Source of the DNA: Panagrolaimus kolymaensis
Lineage: Eukaryota > Nematoda > Chromadorea > Rhabditida > Panagrolaimidae
Assembly (NCBI GenBank): GCA_028622995.1
Contig: JAJQJQ010000017.1
Coordinates: forward strand, 682,001 to 746,000
Direction of reading: 5' to 3'
DNA: 64,000 nucleotides
Under the pieces are notes generated by a model. That model did not search any database. It saw nothing but the letters and a program-made list of their open reading frames with translations, and was not told where the DNA came from. Positions 59,401 through 64,000 of this stretch are shown one piece after another; position 1 is the first letter of the stretch, and each line of letters begins with the position of its first letter. A program made the position numbers and the translations under genes.

Positions 59401-62400
59401 GAAACAAAAAAATGCTTATACATACATAAATACTACTAGCGGAATCGTAGTGTGCAAAAAAATTAATCACAATTCCCTTGTGAAAAAAATAAAAATGAAA
59501 AGGATACTAATTTTTTTAAGAGGTGAAAAAAAACATACGCATACAAAATAAGCTTCACTATTATTATTTTTTAACAGAACGAGAATACTAAAGATGACAG
59601 CATTAAGTCAAAACTAACGCTCATCGATCACAAATGAATACATGCTATGCTAGCAAACATTAATAAAAAAAAAAGATTAGTTTCATGAGAACGTAAAAAG
59701 AAAAAAGAAAGAAAATTGATTGTATGAAGCTCGCAAATTGGTGTGAGAGAATTTCAGAGTAAAAAAGTGCATCGAAAAAAAAGGGAAATTAAACTTTTGA
59801 AAAATAAATGCTTTGATGTTATTAAAAGATATTGCAAGAGTCAAGGAAGCTTTCCATTTGTTCCAAAAGCCATATCTATTATTTTTTTCTTCTCTATTAT
59901 TAAACTTTAAGTATTTTTTTGTGTTCTAAATATAACTTTTAATTAACGCAAAAAAAGTTTGTTTAACCAACAATCAAATAAATGATCCAATGTTGTTGTG
60001 TTGCGCATTTTTCTCAAAGGTAATATGGAGGATGGATTTTTGTGTGTTGGAAAAAAGAAGCGCGAAAGAAATCAAATATTCTTTTTTTTATTCTCGTTTA
60101 CTTTAGTCGAAGCATAACCAGAAATTGAGACGATGTTATTTTATTTCTTTCGCCGCTGCGACTATGGTGCTGCAGCTACTTCGACATGAATTGTGTTATA
60201 TTTTCTTCTCCTCTATTGACAACGAACGACACAACCAACATCAGCGGCAATGGCGACGAAGGATGGAATAATTTTTTTGAGGGCAAATATTTGGTGATTT
60301 TTTGTGTACCAAGATTTTTAAAAGTATAGAAGCAAACTAACAAAAAAGAGGTACAGCGTCTTTTTATGCTTTGAAATAATAAAAAAAAGAGCAAAGGAAA
60401 CCAATTTTCCAGCATGAAAAAAATGTGGGCAAGCCCTTTTTTTACTTTCTTTTTTCATTTTATGGAAATGCCGCTTTTTCTTAATAGTAAGGATGGCAGC
60501 CAACAACTTCATTTTTTGCGATCACCACATGAAATAATGATGAAAGCGAATAGTTTATTTTAAGAAAAAAGCAAATTGAAAGTTGATAATCAAAAAAGGC
60601 GCATTTCATTTATATAAATGTTCCTTTTTTCGCAAGCCATTTTAGAATGGGTCTCAGTAAAAACCGATCCGATCCCTTTTTTTGGCACGGAAAAAACTAT
60701 GCAAATTTTTGAGTTTGCGTGACCGATCGGATCGGTTTTTACTGAGACCCTTTTAGAATCGATAAGAATCATTATACATGCAGTTTCTCGTGATAGTCAC
60801 CACCGATTAACATTTTTTCTTTTTTTAAAACCAAAAATAGTGCAAACTTTCCTGCTTTATGACCGCCATCGCATAAAATCGAACGATGTATTGTCGATTT
60901 GCTTTATTTTTCTTATCAGCCGAAACGAGAGAGAAGAAGACAGAAAAAAACGGGCAAATTCGGGCAAGTTATAAAAGAAAAAACGAGATCGTTGTTTTAA
61001 TACTTTAGTTATGACTACCTATCTATATATATTTTTTATTATTGCGATGATGATAGGTATACATACGATTGAATATATATTTATTTTTGGACGGAAAAAA
61101 AAGGGAATAGAAAGTAATCACCACACACATATACAAATATGTATTGATGGTCACGGGATTGAAAAAAAGCGGAGACGTGGCGAAGCGATGGTGCGGCAAG
61201 CGATGAAGTGATCGCGTTTTATTTAGTTGAGCGAAAAAATCTAAACAAGGTCCGGCTCAACGGCGGTGGAGATGAAATAATGATGAAAAAAAAGGATTGG
61301 AAATTGATTACCGATAAAAAAAATTATGTTACTTTTGCAGGGTTTTTGGCTTGAATTATGTGTATATGTGAGTGATGGGAATAAAAATTTAAATCGGAGT
61401 GCGTTTTTGCATTACATCAACTACATTATAGGTAGCTATATTTTTATATTAGCGTGAAAAGACGAAAATGAGAAAGATGATGAAATAAATGCGAAGACAT
61501 TAATTGAACACGGGTCAAAAACAAAGCACAAAAAGGGTCGTTTTTTCTTTCTTCATTTAACTGCATTGTTGATGATTTGTATGTGACTGCTGATGATTTC
61601 TTTGGTCAAATGACGACTAGCGATCATAGGTTGATTAAAAAGAAAAAGAACGAGTCGATGCTTTGAAGAAGAAAAAATAAGCAGTGATCTTTTTTTATTT
61701 GAAAAAGAGGTAAGGTGTAATAAACGAAACGAAAATAAACAAAAATAATAAACAAAAATTATGTATTTTTGTTTTCCTGGTAAATCTTGTGATATATAAA
61801 GCATAACAAAATAAAATATAAAAATCACTTGATTTTTTGTTGTTGTTGTAAGCATTGGTTTTTGCTTTGAAGTTTTGAAAAAAACCAAAAGGCATAACTA
61901 GCAAATTATTTTTGTGTAAAGTTAGTTATAGTTATAAAATCGACAACGTCATTTTTTCATTACAAAACGGACTTTGAAAGCATTGCTTCCCTTTATAAAT
62001 CCCATTTTACTCCACCTGAAATTTGCTACAAAGATAAAAGATCAAAAACAGATGCGAAACATTCGATATCTCAAATAAACTTTTTTTGACCCTGACATTT
62101 TGGCATTTGATCTTTCCTTCCCTTTTATTGGTGATCGTCTTAAATCTTGAGCTCATATGGTTGGATGGATATAAGCGTTCGCTACTTCTTTTTTTATATT
62201 GCTACTACACCTATAGGGATTTGATGTATACCGACGTCAGCAAAAAGAAAAGCACTTCAGGAGGCCACAGCTGCTTCCTTCCTTAAAGGCAAAAAAAAGA
62301 ATATTTAGGACCGGAAAAGACAGCACAGAAAACTAAGTTACTTTAAGGATAAGTTTTTTTCCTTTCCCCATTTTTTGCCATTAATGACGGAATCTTTTAT

Positions 62401-64000
62401 GTATGATTTCGCAGAAACGAAAAAAGAAAAGAAAAACTTTGAAGCAATAAAAATTAAAAGAAATAAAAGCACTTTAGGCAAAAAAGTGGTTATTATTACT
62501 ACGGTGTTGAAGAAAGAAGAATGAAGAAAGGCAATCAAATAATAAATAAAATATATTCGGCTTCGCATTATTTTTTCCACAATGATTTGTGATTTAAAAA
62601 ATCATAAATGAGAATAATCATCATAAAATGAGGAGGTATTTTTAGATAGAGGAGAGATTGGAAGTTGATTTTTCTACTTTTTTGATAGCATCAAACACAT
62701 CACACAAACAGATATGTATATAAACATAAACTAACCGGTTGACGTTTTTTGATCATCTCCGCGCAAAAAAATCATAGGAGCAAGCAATATGTTTTTATTA
62801 GGAGAAAAGAAATTCTGTTAAAAATTATGGAAGCTTGCTTCTTTTTGGTTCGCGAAAAAAAGGAGGAAAAGGCGAAACGAAACAAGAAAAAGCTAGCATA
62901 AAACCAACAAAAAAATTTGACGAGGGTGAAGGGTTGCAAAAAAAGCCTCAGCAATAAGAAAAACTTTTCGATTCTTTTTTTTCTTTAATTCTTAAAACGG
63001 GGGAGAGGTGATGGGAATACAAGGTAGAACAACAACAAACTCATCACGAGACAAGTCTTGGATTTTTTTATTGTCGTTGCGAAGAAGCTTGATGATTCTT
63101 GTTTTGTTTTGAAATCTCTTCCATATAAAAAATTGGTTTTATTCTTTTTCAGTAGTAATGTTTCGAAAATTCAAGATTGGTTTAGAAGAGAAGAAACAAA
63201 AAATGGGAGAGAGAATGATCGCTTTTCATCATCGTCATTGATTTTTAAATCAAACAGAAGCATTCTCCCTTCTTTCTTTTTTCGTCGATAATGATGACTA
63301 AAAAAAATTGTGCGGCGAAGCCCCCGACGACAGCCTTCGTTTTATTTCTTTTTTTTTTCAATTGAAGCAGGCAGCAGCCCCGAAACAGAAAAAGATGAAG
63401 AAAAAAAAGACGACGAATACGAGTGAGCGCGGCGGTGGCAAGAAGAAGAAAAAAAAATGGAAAAATGAATGCTCGTGATAAGCTCCTCCTTCTACTTTTT
63501 TTTTACACATACATACATATTCCCGACAAACACCAACCACAACGACTATAATGATAGAGGGAAGCAAATAGGGTGTATGGCGTTAAATGAAACATGAGAG
63601 GAGTGTGCAATCGAAAAAGTCTCACATTTATTGCTTGCTTTGAAAAATTGTACGAACAAACTATAGAAAATTAGAGAGAAAAAGGGGATTCAAGGACATA
63701 TATCGGAGGGGCGCTCTTTTTTTTTGCGAAGACACAAAACCATTCAATAAATATGAGAGAGTTTTATGTTTCCCCTTTTTTGGCTGACTGAATACTCATC
63801 CATCCTCCGCGATTATAATAGTCACTCTTCAATTTTTTAAGGACACATCAAAATGGAATGAATATGAACAAAAATAATGTCTTTCATTTCTTTTATTGAT
63901 TCTTTTTTTCTTGTTCCTCTAATAATTTTTTAAGTCGATAATTTCAATCAATAAAAAAATTAATTTTTTTTAAAACTCTCTTTATACAAAAAAAATATCG
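56470..64000. other. Gene-poor right end
   Basis: 7.5 kb of AT-rich DNA with long A/G runs, (AG)n near 57205, TG- and CA-rich spots, and isolated GC-richer patches (58140-58340, 58790-58940). I find no coding exon, RNA gene or long repeat other than the miniature element at 60649. It could be the upstream region or a long intron of a gene beyond the window. Confidence 0.55.
60649..60750. mobile_element. 102-bp MITE with 9-bp target duplication (Mutator-like)
   Basis: Terminal inverted repeats start GGGTCTCAGTAAAAACCGAT and end with the complementary ATCGGTTTTTACTGAGACCC. A perfect 9-bp direct repeat, TTTTAGAAT, flanks the element (60640-60648 and 60751-60759). Nine-base duplications are characteristic of Mutator-like transposons. 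The element is essentially only its two arms plus a ~45-base loop. Confidence 0.9.

Overview
The window is nuclear DNA of a nematode. The signs are strongly AT-rich sequence, many very short introns (about 45-55 bases) ending in T-rich tracts plus AG, a nematode-specific 7TM chemoreceptor, a nematode-type SH2/tyrosine kinase, and close relatives of C. elegans EGL-30, RPS-17 and EMR-1. I cannot name the species. GC-AG introns occur at least three times, and the acceptors are mostly TTTTAG rather than the C. elegans TTTTCAG.

Layout. 1-17147 (minus): the N-terminal ~3,800 codons, in 38 exons, of a giant LDL-receptor-related protein (LRP/megalin class) that runs off the left edge. Its introns hold a nested plus-strand gene for a small one-pass membrane protein with a 15-residue repeat, two broken copies of that gene's 3' end, a near-perfect palindrome, duplicated intron ends and a hAT-type miniature element. 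17148-25362: gene-poor, with a 2.4-kb deleted Ty3/Gypsy-like LTR element (gag-protease only, 193-bp LTRs, 5-bp target duplication) that itself carries a second hAT-type miniature element. 25363-27003 (plus): a short SH2-tyrosine kinase. 27577-38224 (minus): a CSPG4/NG2-like proteoglycan core protein of 13 exons and 2,148 residues ending in QYWV. 39950-41182 (plus): an Srh-like chemoreceptor. 41303-41776 (minus): ribosomal protein eS17. 44319-47128 (minus): Gq alpha. 51869-52519 (minus): an emerin-like LEM protein. 55804-56469 (minus): an A20/AN1 zinc-finger protein. The rest, including the last 7.5 kb, is AT-rich and A/G-tract-rich with no gene I can support, apart from one miniature element with a 9-bp target duplication.

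Exon boundaries were placed by hand from splice signals, protein-family continuity and reading phase. Phases were checked exon by exon for the LRP, CSPG4, kinase, receptor, Gq, eS17, LEM and A20/AN1 genes, and they are consistent throughout. Individual boundaries could still be a base or so off.

There is no operon-like functional cluster. The genes are individual housekeeping or signalling genes: an endocytic receptor, a cell-surface proteoglycan, a G-protein alpha subunit, a kinase, a receptor, a nuclear-envelope protein and a ribosomal protein. The least ordinary parts are the LRP introns, where the nested repeat-protein gene, its fragments and two introns ending in GG sit within 3.5 kb, and the kinase, whose SH2 domain lacks the phosphotyrosine-binding arginine.
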